From: Alphaproteobacteria bacterium
Lineage (GTDB): Bacteria > Pseudomonadota > Alphaproteobacteria > JAAEOK01
Reading direction: 5' to 3'
DNA: 64,000 nucleotides
NCBI GenBank assembly: GCA_024244705.1
Contig: JAAEOK010000050.1
Coordinates: 61,807 to 125,806, forward strand
Part shown: positions 1-8,242 of the stretch, piece after piece
Numbering within the stretch: the first letter of the stretch is position 1
Layout: every line of letters starts with the position of its first letter
Notes under the pieces: generated by a model
Databases searched by the model: none
Seen by the model: the letters and a program-made list of their open reading frames with translations, nothing else
Told to the model about the DNA's origin: nothing
Translations under genes and position numbers: made by a program

Positions 1-77
1 CTTCGGCCCGTAGCGCCATCCGCGACACCGAAACTGGAATTGGCCGTCTAAGTGAGAGCGCGCGCCGACGGTCAACT

Positions 78-533
78 TCATTTGACCTCGGTCATCGCCG
101 CCTTGGTGAATAACCGCTGGCCGTCCAGAAGCACCGCGTTGGCGTGCAGGGTCATGGTCTGTAGGTCGAAGATATCGATGACGCTGGTGCCATCGTCTTC
201 GGTCCACGACAGGAGCACGATCCCATAGTGAATGTCGCGCCGGTCGAGCGCCTCTTCGGCGGTCTTGCCCTGCTGGCCGTCGGGCGCCTCGAGATAGGTC
301 CAGCGCAGCTTGTCTTCGGCGAGGAATTCGACCCTGATCCTGTAGCCCGCCACTTCGTAGTCGAATGTCCGCCCGTCCAGGGCGTTCATCGCCTTCATTT
401 TGGCCTGTTGAGCCTCAGTCACGGCGTGAACCGGGGACAACAAGGCGGGCGCCGACACGGCGAGTAGGGTCAGCACGAACGCCAAAGCGGTCAGCTTGGT
501 GGGGTTGCCAAGGGTCATCTTGATCTCCTTCAT
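78..533 (-). CDS. secreted MoaF-like (calycin-fold) domain protein
   Basis: The product is 151 aa. Residues 1-38 form a signal peptide with a hydrophobic stretch ending in PVHA, so it is probably periplasmic. The mature part matches the pattern of MoaF/lipocalin-like small domains: FDYEVAGYRIRVEF, a WTYLEAPDG strand, then LLSWTEDDGTSVIDIFD followed by a TLHAN strand. Such domains bind or act on small ligands, but no catalytic residue can be assigned here. It stands alone, divergent from nothing obvious at the window edge. Family call is from motif memory; substrate unknown. Confidence 0.65.
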   Translation of the reverse strand: MKEIKMTLGNPTKLTALAFVLTLLAVSAPALLSPVHAVTEAQQAKMKAMNALDGRTFDYEVAGYRIRVEFLAEDKLRWTYLEAPDGQQGKTAEEALDRRDIHYGIVLLSWTEDDGTSVIDIFDLQTMTLHANAVLLDGQRLFTKAAMTEVK

Positions 534-635
534 ATGGCTTCATTGCAGGTTCGGGTGCGTAACCGACCGGGGCCGCGGGGACTAAGAGCCGCGCGCCCGG
601 ATGATGACTACACCGATCCCGCCGACCCGACGCCG

Positions 636-1418
636 TCAGTTCGTGATCGTGGCGGTGAAGTGATAGGGCGAACTCTCGCCGCCGGCGACGATTTCGTTGT
701 CGCCGGGATTGAGGGCGAGGCTTTCGACCGGGAAGTCCCGGCCCAGACTGCGGCCGTTGACGATCGTACCGAGCTCGGTGTTGCAGTCCCTGACCATCAC
801 ATTGCCGTGCTCGCGCTCGATGACGAAGTGAATCGGCGACAGCCGGTAGGGCTGGGGGTCGTCGATCAGCAGATCGGGCTCGGGATGGGCGAGCCCTTCG
901 TTCAGGTCGCGAAACCGGCCCACCGAATAAGGAAATCGCGATATGACGATCGGCTCGGCGCCGATATAGAATTGCAGCGCGTAGGTCGCGCCGCGCAGGG
1001 TGATCTCGAGCTCGGCGTCGTCCGCGACGGTGGCGGGCTGTACCGTTCCCGCCGCCGCCGAATGACCACTCGCCGATGCCAGCAGGTTGTTCATGTCGCG
1101 CAGCCGCGCGCTCAAGCGGCGCAGCAGGTTCAGCGCCAGCGCGCTGTCGCCGGCGACGAGCTCGAGAAACTCGTTCTTTTCGTAAATCTCCGCATCGACC
1201 GCGAGGACCGCGATGGCGGTCGCGCTGCGATCGAGGTCTTCCAGGACGCCCATTTCGCCGAGGAACTCGCCGGCCTCGAGGCGGCCAAGAACGATCTGCT
1301 CGCCATTCAGCTCCTTGATGACCGAAACCGCGCCCGACTTGATTTGGAACACGCAGTCGCTGGCATCGCCCTGATGGAACAGGACCGATCCCTCTTCAAA
1401 GCGCTGCTGCTTGGCCAT
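636..1418 (-). CDS. cyclic-nucleotide-binding / FHA domain protein
   Basis: The product is 260 aa. Residues 5-120 form a cNMP-binding beta-roll: the phosphate-binding-cassette region reads GEFLGEMGVLEDLDRSATAIA, where a strict cyclic nucleotide binder has RSA preceded by G-E-(L/I). Residues ~165-258 form an FHA domain with the hallmark SVGR, then SPIHFVI and a GTIVNGR loop that recognise phosphothreonine. No helix-turn-helix or kinase is attached, so it is probably an adaptor that links cyclic nucleotide state to a phosphoprotein partner. It is divergent from the amidotransferase at 1609. Partner and effector are unknown. Confidence 0.85.
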   Translation of the reverse strand: MAKQQRFEEGSVLFHQGDASDCVFQIKSGAVSVIKELNGEQIVLGRLEAGEFLGEMGVLEDLDRSATAIAVLAVDAEIYEKNEFLELVAGDSALALNLLRRLSARLRDMNNLLASASGHSAAAGTVQPATVADDAELEITLRGATYALQFYIGAEPIVISRFPYSVGRFRDLNEGLAHPEPDLLIDDPQPYRLSPIHFVIEREHGNVMVRDCNTELGTIVNGRSLGRDFPVESLALNPGDNEIVAGGESSPYHFTATITN

Positions 1419-1608
1419 TGTCCAAGGTCCGTGTACCGTTGCCGGTGGCGGTCATGGTAGACCTTTCGGCACCGATCGAAAAGCGAACCGCAAGTTCGGA
1501 CGCGGAAATCTTCGGCGACCGATTTAGAATGTCGGCGTTGGCGGTATCTCGAATTCGCGCCGGCCGGGTTGGGGCGCGGTGCGGCGCCGAGCGAGCGGGA
1601 GGGTGCAT

Positions 1609-2436
1609 ATGTGTGAATTGTTCGCGATGTCGAGCGAGCACCGGTCGACGGTGAACTATTCGCTGCCGGAGTTCGCCAAGCACGGCGGCTTGACCCACAA
1701 CAACAAATCGGGCTGGGGCATCGCCTATTTCCAGGACCGCGACGCGTTGTTGATCCGGGAACCGTCGCCCGCCGCCGACAGCCCGTGGGTGAAATTCATC
1801 GCCGAGCAGTATCTGGCAAGCTTCTGCGTCATCGCCCATGTCCGCATGGCGTCGGTGGGCAAGCCCACGCTCCACAACACGCATCCCTTTCGGCGGGCCT
1901 TGGGCGGCCGCTATCATGTCTTCGCCCACAACGGGACCTTGAACGGAATTCACGACGAATACGATGCGGAAGACCTCGATGACCGTCCCGTCGGCGAGAC
2001 CGATTCCGAGCTCGCGTTCTGTATCCTGCTGCAGCGCCTGCGGCCGGGATGGCGGCATATCGGCGACGCACCGACGGTGGAAAGCCGGTTCGAGATCTTC
2101 GCCGAATTCGCCGCCGAGATGCGCCGCATGGGATCGTCGAATTTTCTCTATTCCGACGGCGAAGTCCTGTTCGTCCATGCCGACAAGCGCGTCTACGAGG
2201 AGGAGGGCGGCCACCTGTCGGAGCCGCACCCACCGGGCTTGAGCCTGCGCAATTGGGCGCATGACGGGCCGCAAGGCGACTGGGAGTGCAAGGGGTTGAA
2301 AATCGGCAGACCCCAAAGAACCGCGGTGCTCTTCGCCAGCGTACCGCTCGACGCCGACGGTTGGGAACCTTTGCCGGAGGGCTGCGCGATCGCCGTCGAC
2401 CGCGGCACCGAGGTGGCGCGGGCGTCGACGCTATGA
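1609..2436 (+). CDS. class II glutamine amidotransferase (YafJ-like)
   Basis: The 275-aa product begins MCELFAMS, so the N-terminal nucleophile Cys2 is exposed after Met removal; this fixes the start at ATG 1609 rather than an in-frame upstream codon. Class II signatures follow: GWGIAYF (~44), AHVRMAS (~80), NTHPF and FAHNGTL (~110-125), which form the glutaminase pocket. No synthetase domain is fused, as in YafJ/DUG3-type stand-alone glutaminases. The substrate could be glutamine or a gamma-glutamyl compound. Neighbours do not identify a pathway. Confidence 0.9.
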   Translation: MCELFAMSSEHRSTVNYSLPEFAKHGGLTHNNKSGWGIAYFQDRDALLIREPSPAADSPWVKFIAEQYLASFCVIAHVRMASVGKPTLHNTHPFRRALGGRYHVFAHNGTLNGIHDEYDAEDLDDRPVGETDSELAFCILLQRLRPGWRHIGDAPTVESRFEIFAEFAAEMRRMGSSNFLYSDGEVLFVHADKRVYEEEGGHLSEPHPPGLSLRNWAHDGPQGDWECKGLKIGRPQRTAVLFASVPLDADGWEPLPEGCAIAVDRGTEVARASTL

Positions 2437-2527
2437 CGTTACACCACCGTCTGCCCGGCCTTGCCGACAGGCCGAAAATCGGCATGATCGACAGGCGGCT
2501 ACGCAACCCACGCGGCGAGATTAGGCG

Positions 2528-2902
2528 ATGAGCGAAATCGAGAAACTGGAACATGTCACGGTGCGTGTTCGCGATCTCGACGCGTCGCGCCGGTTCTACA
2601 CCGAGGTCATCGGCCTTCGCGACGGCGACCGGCCGCCGTTCCCATTTCCCGGAGCGTGGCTCTACGCCGGCGATGTGGCGATCGTCCATTTGGTCGGCGG
2701 CGAAGCCTACGAGGCCGGTTCGACCGGCGCGTTCGATCATTTCGCGCTGGTCGCCGACGATGCGGACACCATGATCGCCCGTTGCGACGCCGGCGGCATC
2801 GCCTACGAAGAGCGGGTCGTTCCCGACCTCGAGCTGCGTCAATTGTTCATTCGCGACCCGGATGGGGTGCTGGTCGAGCTGAGCTTTCCAGGGACAGCGT
2901 AG
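2528..2902 (+). CDS. VOC superfamily (glyoxalase/dioxygenase-like) protein
   Basis: The product is 124 aa, a single pair of beta-alpha-beta-beta-beta modules. The first begins EKLEHVTVRVRDLDASRRFYTEVIGL, the second FDHFALVADDADTMIARCD. Candidate metal ligands are His9 in the first module, His in FDHFAL, and Glu in the closing VLVELSF strand. Members isomerise or oxidise small substrates or bind antibiotics; substrate cannot be told. It lies 91 bp after the amidotransferase on the same strand and its 3' end overlaps the convergent gene ending at 2847. Confidence 0.9.
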   Translation: MSEIEKLEHVTVRVRDLDASRRFYTEVIGLRDGDRPPFPFPGAWLYAGDVAIVHLVGGEAYEAGSTGAFDHFALVADDADTMIARCDAGGIAYEERVVPDLELRQLFIRDPDGVLVELSFPGTA

Positions 2903-3260
2903 CCCGCAGCGCGGATTCGTACTCGTCGCGACCCCGTGGCAGGGGGGCTTTCTGGTGCCGCCGCAACGACCAAGCGGCGCCGTTCCAGGTTCGAAACGCG
3001 ACGAAATAGTGGTGGAGATGTCGTCGGCACGCCGTATTGCCGGGATGGCGGCGGAGCGCGGCGATCATCGTCCCCGCCAGCCAGCGGAAGGTGTGCGCCT
3101 GCCCGCTCAGGCGCGCGATCTGCATCGCCGCCGGGTCGTGCCGTGCCTGTTCGAGGAGCGGGGCCGGTATGAGGCCATCATAGCGCCGCTCCACGATCGC
3201 CAGCCGATGCGGGTCATAGGCCCAGGGCGGCGATAAGGGGTTCGAAATCGACGAGCTCAT
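2847..3260 (-). CDS. hypothetical small protein downstream of phage-type operator
   Basis: The frame encodes 137 aa with no family I recognise. It is Arg/His rich with a possible helical core (RLSGQAHTFRWLAGTMIAALRRHPGN). In favour of a real gene, a perfect 19-bp palindrome lies 2 bp upstream of its ATG, matching the operators in front of the repressor at 3450-4049, and it reads in the repressor's direction. Against it, the 3' end overlaps the convergent VOC gene by 56 bp and codon structure is unremarkable. If real, it is probably a repressor-controlled gene of the phage island. Confidence 0.42.
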   Translation of the reverse strand: MSSSISNPLSPPWAYDPHRLAIVERRYDGLIPAPLLEQARHDPAAMQIARLSGQAHTFRWLAGTMIAALRRHPGNTACRRHLHHYFVAFRTWNGAAWSLRRHQKAPLPRGRDEYESALRATLSLESSARPAPHPGRE

Positions 3261-3261
3261 A

Positions 3262-3280
3262 TAGGGAATTTAATTCCCTA
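3262..3280. promoter_or_regulatory. perfect 19-bp palindromic operator
   Basis: The sequence TAGGGAATTTAATTCCCTA is a perfect inverted repeat centred at 3271, in an AT-rich patch. Two near copies lie immediately upstream of the repressor gene (4082-4100 and 4104-4122). Weaker half-matches occur at about 3291-3309 and 3313-3331. It is the probable binding site of the repressor encoded at 3450-4049. Confidence 0.65.
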
Positions 3281-3449
3281 ATCGAGAAATTCAAGAAATA
3301 AAATCTCCTTACCGAAGAAAAAAATTCTTGAATTGAAGGGATGGGCCCGGGGTCGCGGCCCAACGGCAGTGGCCGCCCGCGCCGATTACGCACCGATCAG
3401 GGAGGGGCCCCGGCGCGGCGGGTTGTTGGGCGCCCGAACCGGTCGGCCG

Positions 3450-4049
3450 TCAGGGCGCGCGGCGGACCCAGATGACCGGCGCGCACCACTCGAGATCGGC
3501 GTCGTAGATCGGTTCGGCGTTGTAGGAGAGCAGGGTGTAGGAGTCGGGACGGCTGCCCCGGGCGAGCTTCTTGATATAGCCCTCGCCGGTGCTCAATCGC
3601 ACGATGCAATCCTTGCCGACGCAGGTCTCGATGTCGACCCCGCGCAGGCGTGAGCAGAGCAAGCGGTCGCCGGGGCGGTAGACCGGAGACACAGAGGAAC
3701 CGCGGACTTCAATGGCGATCGGGTCGGCGCCGTCGAGCTCGAATTCGACGCCGTCGAGGGCGCCGCCCTGGGCCAGATCATCGACCGGATAGAACGATTC
3801 GCCGGCGCCGACATAGCCGATCAGCGGTATGATCGACATCTCCCGGCCGCGGCCGTCGCGGAGCCACAGTTCCTCCACATCGAGCGTATCGGCGAGGCGC
3901 GCCACGATATCGCCGCGCGGCTGGTCGACCTTGCCCTGGTAGTACTTGCGGATCTTTTCGATTCCGATGCCGGACCGCCGCGACAGTTCGGCCTGGGACC
4001 AGCCCTTGCGGTCGAGCGCCGTGCGCAGTCTTTCGTGCCAGCCCTTCAT
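3450..4049 (-). CDS. CI/LexA-like phage repressor (XRE HTH + S24 peptidase)
   Basis: The product is 199 aa. Residues 5-63 are an XRE helix-turn-helix (WSQAELSRRSGIGIEKIRKYYQGK). Residues 72-195 are an S24 self-cleaving peptidase domain: a cleavage-region motif GYVGAGE (~79-84), catalytic Ser119 in GSSVSP followed by YRPGD, and catalytic Lys near 160 in GYIKKL. This is the architecture of phage repressors that autocleave in the RecA-dependent SOS response. Two operator copies sit 33-73 bp upstream of its start, implying autoregulation, and early-type genes diverge from it. It governs either the nearby island or the structural genes from 28.5 kb. Confidence 0.92.
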   Translation of the reverse strand: MKGWHERLRTALDRKGWSQAELSRRSGIGIEKIRKYYQGKVDQPRGDIVARLADTLDVEELWLRDGRGREMSIIPLIGYVGAGESFYPVDDLAQGGALDGVEFELDGADPIAIEVRGSSVSPVYRPGDRLLCSRLRGVDIETCVGKDCIVRLSTGEGYIKKLARGSRPDSYTLLSYNAEPIYDADLEWCAPVIWVRRAP

Positions 4050-4081
4050 GCCTTCATCATGACCGACAATGAGGGATCGAC

Positions 4082-4122
4082 TAGGGAAAATTATTCCTTG
4101 TAATAAGGAAATAAATTCTCTA
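4082..4122. promoter_or_regulatory. tandem repressor operators in the divergent promoter region
   Basis: Two 19-bp sites, TAGGGAAAATTATTCCTTG (4082-4100) and TAAGGAAATAAATTCTCTA (4104-4122), each match most positions of the perfect palindrome at 3262-3280. Their centres are 22 bp apart, two helical turns, as expected for cooperative repressor dimers. They lie between the repressor and the divergent early genes. Confidence 0.65.
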
Positions 4123-4182
4123 TATCTGACGCCACATGCTTTGGCCGGGACACGGGGTCCGGCAACAGGAGGAGGTTGATCG

Positions 4183-4521
4183 ATGTCCTATCGACGAATT
4201 CGGCGCCCTTTTCGACCGCGCCTGAGCCGACGATGACCGGTACGCTCACCCGGAAGCAGGCGCAGGCGTTGTCCCCAGTCTGCCGCCCGGGTCGGACATC
4301 GTCTATTGGCGGACGGCGGCCAATCTCGCCAGCGATCGGCGGACGAGTCCCGATCTCAACGCGGTGGCGGCGTTCTTCCACGACGCCGCGAAACGTGGCC
4401 TCGGTCATCTCTTTCAGCGCCGCCGTCGCGGCCGGCCTAGCACGGACGACGGCGGTGCGTCGGCCGTCGGCGGTACCGAAGCCGAGACCTCCGCCGCGGG
4501 CATCGTGATCGTCACCGACTA
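4183..4521 (+). pseudogene. broken early gene of the phage control island
   Basis: A very strong ribosome binding site (AGGAGGAGG, 4167-4175) precedes ATG 4183, but that frame closes after 17 codons. One frame over, protein-like sequence starts within a few bases (PIDEFGALFDRA), hits a TGA near 4223, then continues (PPGSDIVYWRTAANLAS, DLNAVAAFFHDAAKRGLG) to about 4520. This looks like one gene with a one-base indel and a nonsense change, or sequencing error. An alternative is a shorter gene from GTG 4364. No family recognised. Confidence 0.35.
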
Positions 4522-4767
4522 TTGCTTTCGAAAATCATCACCCCACGGTCTCCGCTCGGGCGCCTGCAGCCGACGCGCATCGACTACGACGACATCAAGC
4601 GGCGGGCATGGCGGGACAGCGGCATCCTCGTCGTCGACGTCGAAACCGTTGCCGGCGTGTCCTGGCCCGATCGGCAGCATCTCCGCAATATCGGCGACAA
4701 GCTCTATGGCCCGCGCACCAAGGACGGCGACGACGGGGACGACAGCAACACGGAGAGCGGGCCATGA
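4522..4767 (+). CDS. small phage-island protein, unknown function
   Basis: The frame from TTG 4522 encodes 81 aa with protein-like content (RIDYDDIKRRAWRDSGILVVDV, then WPDRQHLRNIGDKLYG) and an acidic tail. Its stop overlaps the next gene's ATG by 4 bp (ATGA), which indicates translational coupling and supports this frame. It may be the 3' part of the broken gene just upstream rather than a separate gene, since no good ribosome binding site precedes the TTG. Family not recognised. Confidence 0.5.
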   Translation: MLSKIITPRSPLGRLQPTRIDYDDIKRRAWRDSGILVVDVETVAGVSWPDRQHLRNIGDKLYGPRTKDGDDGDDSNTESGP

Positions 4768-5162
4768 GCCCCGGAAGCCGGGAGGTCGTCGTCCGGTTGC
4801 GGGAAGCGGCGGAGACCATCGCCCGCCTGCGTGCCGGCCCCAACCTGCGCCCCGCCGGCTACCGCAGTTCGATGCCCGACTATGTCCGCGACGCCGTCGA
4901 ATCCTATGGCTACGACCGGGCGGAATCGCGCCCGGCAATCCCGTCGCCGCGCGAAATCGACCGCATGGATGAGGCGTTCGGCTGGCTGCCATTGATCGAG
5001 GACCGGGACCAAAGGCGGCTCGTTCTGGCGCGAGCGTTTCGCGTGCGCTGGGCCGCGCTGCGCCCGCGCTTCGGCATGCTGTCGATCCGCCGCCTGCGCC
5101 AGCTTCACGACAAGGGTATCGCCGACATCGTGCTCGCGATCGAGCGGCGGAGGCGGGGATAG
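4764..5162 (+). CDS. DUF6362-like phage/plasmid protein
   Basis: The product is 132 aa from ATG 4764, which overlaps the upstream stop. The pattern of an Arg-rich helix, GYRSSMPDYVRDAVESYGY, SPREIDRMDEAFGWLPLIED, then DQRRLVLARAFRVRWAAL followed by a helix-turn-helix-like end matches DUF6362 proteins found in alphaproteobacterial phage and plasmid regions. The C-terminal part could bind DNA. It belongs to the divergent operon facing the repressor, so early expression upon derepression is likely. Assignment is from remembered family pattern. Confidence 0.75.
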   Translation: MSPGSREVVVRLREAAETIARLRAGPNLRPAGYRSSMPDYVRDAVESYGYDRAESRPAIPSPREIDRMDEAFGWLPLIEDRDQRRLVLARAFRVRWAALRPRFGMLSIRRLRQLHDKGIADIVLAIERRRRG

Positions 5163-5386
5163 GGCGGAGCCGCGACACATCCGATTTCCGTGGAAGAGGA
5201 CAAAGAACGCCATCTATGGGAGCCTGAATCCGATAACAATTTTCCCGCGTCTTGATCGCGGCCCTTGCAATTCGACAGTCGAACTCCCAGAAAGCCCCCG
5301 TCGAATGGGACATGTCGTTGTGCCGGCAAGGTGGAATGACGGTCGCGGCATTGCGCCGCTCGAAATCAAGACAAGGGAGTGAAACA

Positions 5387-5782
5387 TTGGCGGAGTTGAT
5401 AACGGGCGTTAGCTGGCTGGGCGTCGTCGCCGGAGCCGTCGCTTCTTTTCTGCTCGGCTGGCTGTGGTTTTCGCCGAAACTCTTCGGACCGAAATGGGCC
5501 GACGGCGTGGGCGTGGAAATGGGATCCGCCGACAACATGCCGGTCGGCGCCATGGTGACCCAATTTGTCGGCTTGCTGTTGATGAGCTGGTTCGTCGGGG
5601 TGACGGCGGTTTCGAGTGCGCTTCTCACGGTCATTCTCGGCACCGTGGCGTTTACGGTTTTGGCCTATTCGGGCGGCCTGTTCACGAAGAAATCGCGCAC
5701 CGCGCGGAATGTCGAAGCGGGATATTGGATTGCCTGTCTGGCCGTCATGATTATCTGCCAGGGAATTTTCCGCGGCATGTAG
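5387..5782 (+). CDS. DUF1761 integral membrane protein
   Basis: The product is 131 aa from TTG 5387, chosen because AGGGAG lies 8 bp upstream. Four hydrophobic segments are visible (VVAGAVASFLLGWLWF, MVTQFVGLLLMSWFVGV, ALLTVILGTVAFTVLAY, AGYWIACLAVMIICQGIF). The N-terminal GWLWFSPKLFGPKW motif is characteristic of DUF1761. Function of the family is unknown. It stands alone between the phage island and a convergent membrane protein gene. Confidence 0.85.
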   Translation: MAELITGVSWLGVVAGAVASFLLGWLWFSPKLFGPKWADGVGVEMGSADNMPVGAMVTQFVGLLLMSWFVGVTAVSSALLTVILGTVAFTVLAYSGGLFTKKSRTARNVEAGYWIACLAVMIICQGIFRGM

Positions 5783-5836
5783 CCGCGAGCGAGGACCGCG
5801 CCGCGCGTGTTCGGACCCCTGTCGTCGATTTGCGAC

Positions 5837-6538
5837 CTAAACCGGAATCAGCGGATGGCCGAAGAGCCATCCGAAGCCGTCGACGATCAAGATGGCTCCC
5901 AAAGTCACGAGCAGAACCGCGATGACCTTCTGACCCCATCGGTCGAAGAACCGTTTCACACCGTCGAGAGCACCTTGGCTTCGTTCGCCGAGTGCCGACC
6001 CGAGTACCACGATGACAATGAGCGGCGAGACAAACACGATGTTGTAGTAGCCAAGCACGAACAACTGTTGCGCCAAGGCAAGGTCTTCCCTCAGCGTCAG
6101 GTCGATGGCGGCGAAATAGGGTACCGCACCCGGTAAGCCGACGATCGCCAGGCCGCCGCCGGCAAGCAGTGCCTGAAATGCAGTCATGCCGGATGCCACC
6201 GTCTTGTCGGCTCGCTTCTTGCTGCCGGTGGTCATGCGCAATCCGAACGCACAGAGGACGGCCCCGAGGACGATCTGAATAAGCACTTCCTCGGTCTCCG
6301 GGTCCTTCCAGAGCCTCTCCAAATAGGTGTGGATCTCGTCGAGCGCGCTTTGCAGACCCAGTAGAATGAGCACGCCACAGGCGAAACTGACAACGAAGAT
6401 TCCAAGGATCAGAGCGGACGACCGGAACACTGGGCTCGGTCCGGCGAGCAGCACCATTAGTATGACGATGCAGAGCGGGACCATCGACGTGCTGTCCAGC
6501 AAGCCAATCGGCGTAAGGATCGTCAAGAGCTCGAACAT
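5837..6538 (-). CDS. GAP-family / LysE-like membrane transporter
   Basis: The product is 233 aa with about six hydrophobic segments and a start region (LTPIGLLDSTSMVPLCIVILMVLLAG) resembling GAP (sulfolipid-1-addressing, LysE-superfamily) proteins. A cytoplasmic basic loop (TGSKKRADK) and an acidic loop separate the two three-helix halves, as in this superfamily. Substrate is unknown; the family exports small molecules or lipids. It is convergent with the DUF1761 gene and monocistronic. Confidence 0.65.
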   Translation of the reverse strand: MFELLTILTPIGLLDSTSMVPLCIVILMVLLAGPSPVFRSSALILGIFVVSFACGVLILLGLQSALDEIHTYLERLWKDPETEEVLIQIVLGAVLCAFGLRMTTGSKKRADKTVASGMTAFQALLAGGGLAIVGLPGAVPYFAAIDLTLREDLALAQQLFVLGYYNIVFVSPLIVIVVLGSALGERSQGALDGVKRFFDRWGQKVIAVLLVTLGAILIVDGFGWLFGHPLIPV

Positions 6539-6761
6539 GACCGGCGAGATTCAACTCGGCGTGGAAGTTCCTGCGTTATAGCATCCAGGTCGGCGCCGGC
6601 GATATGCGTGCGGAGCGGGTACGGGATGACATCATCGCGGGCGCCATCGGTGCCCCGTTTCAATTTCGCCTCGCCGCGCGGCGTCTTGATTCGCAGCCGC
6701 CGGCGATGGCACCATCCGCGGCCATTCAGGGCCGGGCTTCGAAATCAAAGGGAACGCACAC

Positions 6762-7724
6762 ATGATCAATCCGACACGCGCCGCCTTGGTCGCCGCCGTG
6801 ATCGCCGTCGGCGGCTTTGCCGCCGGTCTGTCCGCGCCGCCGGCCGCCGCGCAGCAGAATGCGCCGGCGGTTATTTTCGAGAGCCTGATGGACAGTTACT
6901 TCGGCGACGACGACGGCTATGTCAGCCTCGGGACCTATGATCTCGCTTTCGCGCCGGACGGCCCGGCCAAGGCGCTGGTCGGCCTGGTCAACGCGAACGG
7001 CGATGTGCTGGCTCAGTTTCCGGTCTATCCCGACTACAAGCTGCGCGAGGGCGTGTTCGCGCGCATGCAGGTCGTAGGCCCGGCCGATATTCAACTGACC
7101 GAGCCCGGCCTCTACACCTTGGTCTTCGTTTTCGACGGCAAGCCGATCAGCCGTTTCCCCTTCCTCCTGAAACAGACCGGGGACGGGGCCGACCCCTACA
7201 ACCCCACGAAGACCTATGCTTTCGACGGTTACTGGCGAACGCTGGCTCATATCACCACGGGCACCTACAAGGACGAGTCGATCCCGCTGGTTACGATCTG
7301 GCTCGGCGGCCCCGACATGGCCGCCCCGGATACGTTTCAGGACTTTTTCATGGCCACGCTCACCCGCGACGGCGCACTGGTGGCCCATTCCAAGCGGCAG
7401 ACCAGCAACTTCGGCAACGGCCATTTCGAGCCCCGGGAAGTCACGCTTTATCAACCCCACGACGAGAAACAGTCGCCCAATGCGGTGCCCTTGACGATGA
7501 CGGAACTGCTGGTCGACGGCGAGTACCGCCTCGCCGTGACCCGGGCCTCGGACGACGCCCCGTTGCGCGATTTCAAGTTCACCGTCGCCGGCGGCAAGAT
7601 CCAACCCTTGCCGCGTACCCAGCTCGGCTTCGACCCGGCAACCGACTTCATCGTGCCCCGCGTTACCAAGAAGGGATCGACCGCCTACGAATTCGTCGAG
7701 GCGATTTGGATCGGCAGCGAATAG
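6762..7724 (+). CDS. secreted protein of unknown function
   Basis: The product is 320 aa with a signal peptide (residues 1-30, cleavage after AAAQ). The mature part is rich in beta-strand-like sequence with two similar halves, each built around aromatic-glycine strands (for example GLYTLVFVFDGKPISRFPF near 130 and GEYRLAVTRASDDAPLRDFKF near 255), suggesting two Ig-like or jelly-roll domains. No catalytic motif or known family is recognised. ATG follows a weak ribosome site. It precedes the YciI-ECF units but has its own 118-bp gap. Confidence 0.75.
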   Translation: MINPTRAALVAAVIAVGGFAAGLSAPPAAAQQNAPAVIFESLMDSYFGDDDGYVSLGTYDLAFAPDGPAKALVGLVNANGDVLAQFPVYPDYKLREGVFARMQVVGPADIQLTEPGLYTLVFVFDGKPISRFPFLLKQTGDGADPYNPTKTYAFDGYWRTLAHITTGTYKDESIPLVTIWLGGPDMAAPDTFQDFFMATLTRDGALVAHSKRQTSNFGNGHFEPREVTLYQPHDEKQSPNAVPLTMTELLVDGEYRLAVTRASDDAPLRDFKFTVAGGKIQPLPRTQLGFDPATDFIVPRVTKKGSTAYEFVEAIWIGSE

Positions 7725-7763
7725 GCCGCATCGGTCAGTCCGGGATTATTTTTTTGCCGGTCC

Positions 7764-7790
7764 TGTCGAAATCGCCGGTCCTGGCTCGTC
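7764..7790 (+). promoter_or_regulatory. ECF-type promoter (TGTCGA-N17-CGTC), copy 1
   Basis: TGTCGA at 7764-7769 and CGTC at 7787-7790 are separated by exactly 17 bp, 53 bp upstream of the YciI gene start. The same elements with the same spacing recur upstream of the second YciI gene at 9548-9574, and both are preceded by a T7-8 tract. This matches the promoter type I recall for ECF42 sigma factors, so autoregulation is likely. Confidence 0.75.
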
Positions 7791-7842
7791 ATAGGTCTGA
7801 AGGCGCGAAGGCCTGCCTTCTTACCCCATTGAGGAGACGATC

Positions 7843-8196
7843 ATGGCGTATGCGATGCTGATTTACGAAACCGAGGAGGCTTTGGCGTCCCGATCGGACG
7901 AAGCGAAGCGGGAGGCTTATTGGAGTGCTTGGGGAGCCTATCATCAGGCGCTGGTCGAGGCCGGCGTGATCACCGGCGGATCGTCGCTGGAACCCGGTCA
8001 CACCGGCACCACGCTGCCCCTCCGCGACGGCGACCGTCAAGTGCAGGACGGCCCCTATGCCGATACCAAGGAACAGCTTGGCGGCTATATGATCTTCGAA
8101 GTGCCGGATCTCGACACCGCGCTGGACTGGGCCGCGCGCTGTCCGGCCGCCGAATACGGTGCCGTCGAAATCCGGCCGATCCACAAAATGGAGTAG
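7843..8196 (+). CDS. YciI/DGPF family protein, unit 1
   Basis: The product is 117 aa with the family hallmark DGPYADTKEQLGGY (~73-86) after an alpha-beta ferredoxin-like start (AYAMLIYETEEAL). GAGGAGA lies 8 bp before the ATG. DGPF proteins are the usual genomic partners of ECF42 sigma factors, as here, where the sigma gene follows by 46 bp. Biochemical role is unknown; the fold is shared with dehalogenase-like YciI proteins. Confidence 0.9.
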   Translation: MAYAMLIYETEEALASRSDEAKREAYWSAWGAYHQALVEAGVITGGSSLEPGHTGTTLPLRDGDRQVQDGPYADTKEQLGGYMIFEVPDLDTALDWAARCPAAEYGAVEIRPIHKME

Positions 8197-8242
8197 GGGC
8201 GGGGGCGCGGCCGGCGAATGACCGTGAACCGCTGATCGCGAT

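Noticed and set aside
3285..3335. Additional repressor operators in the AT-rich patch
   Set aside because: Best matches are only about 10 of 19 positions with weak symmetry, so not listed as sites.
4091..4408. Minus-strand frame through the operator region
   Set aside because: It would start within early-gene sequence and end inside the operators; no protein-like pattern.
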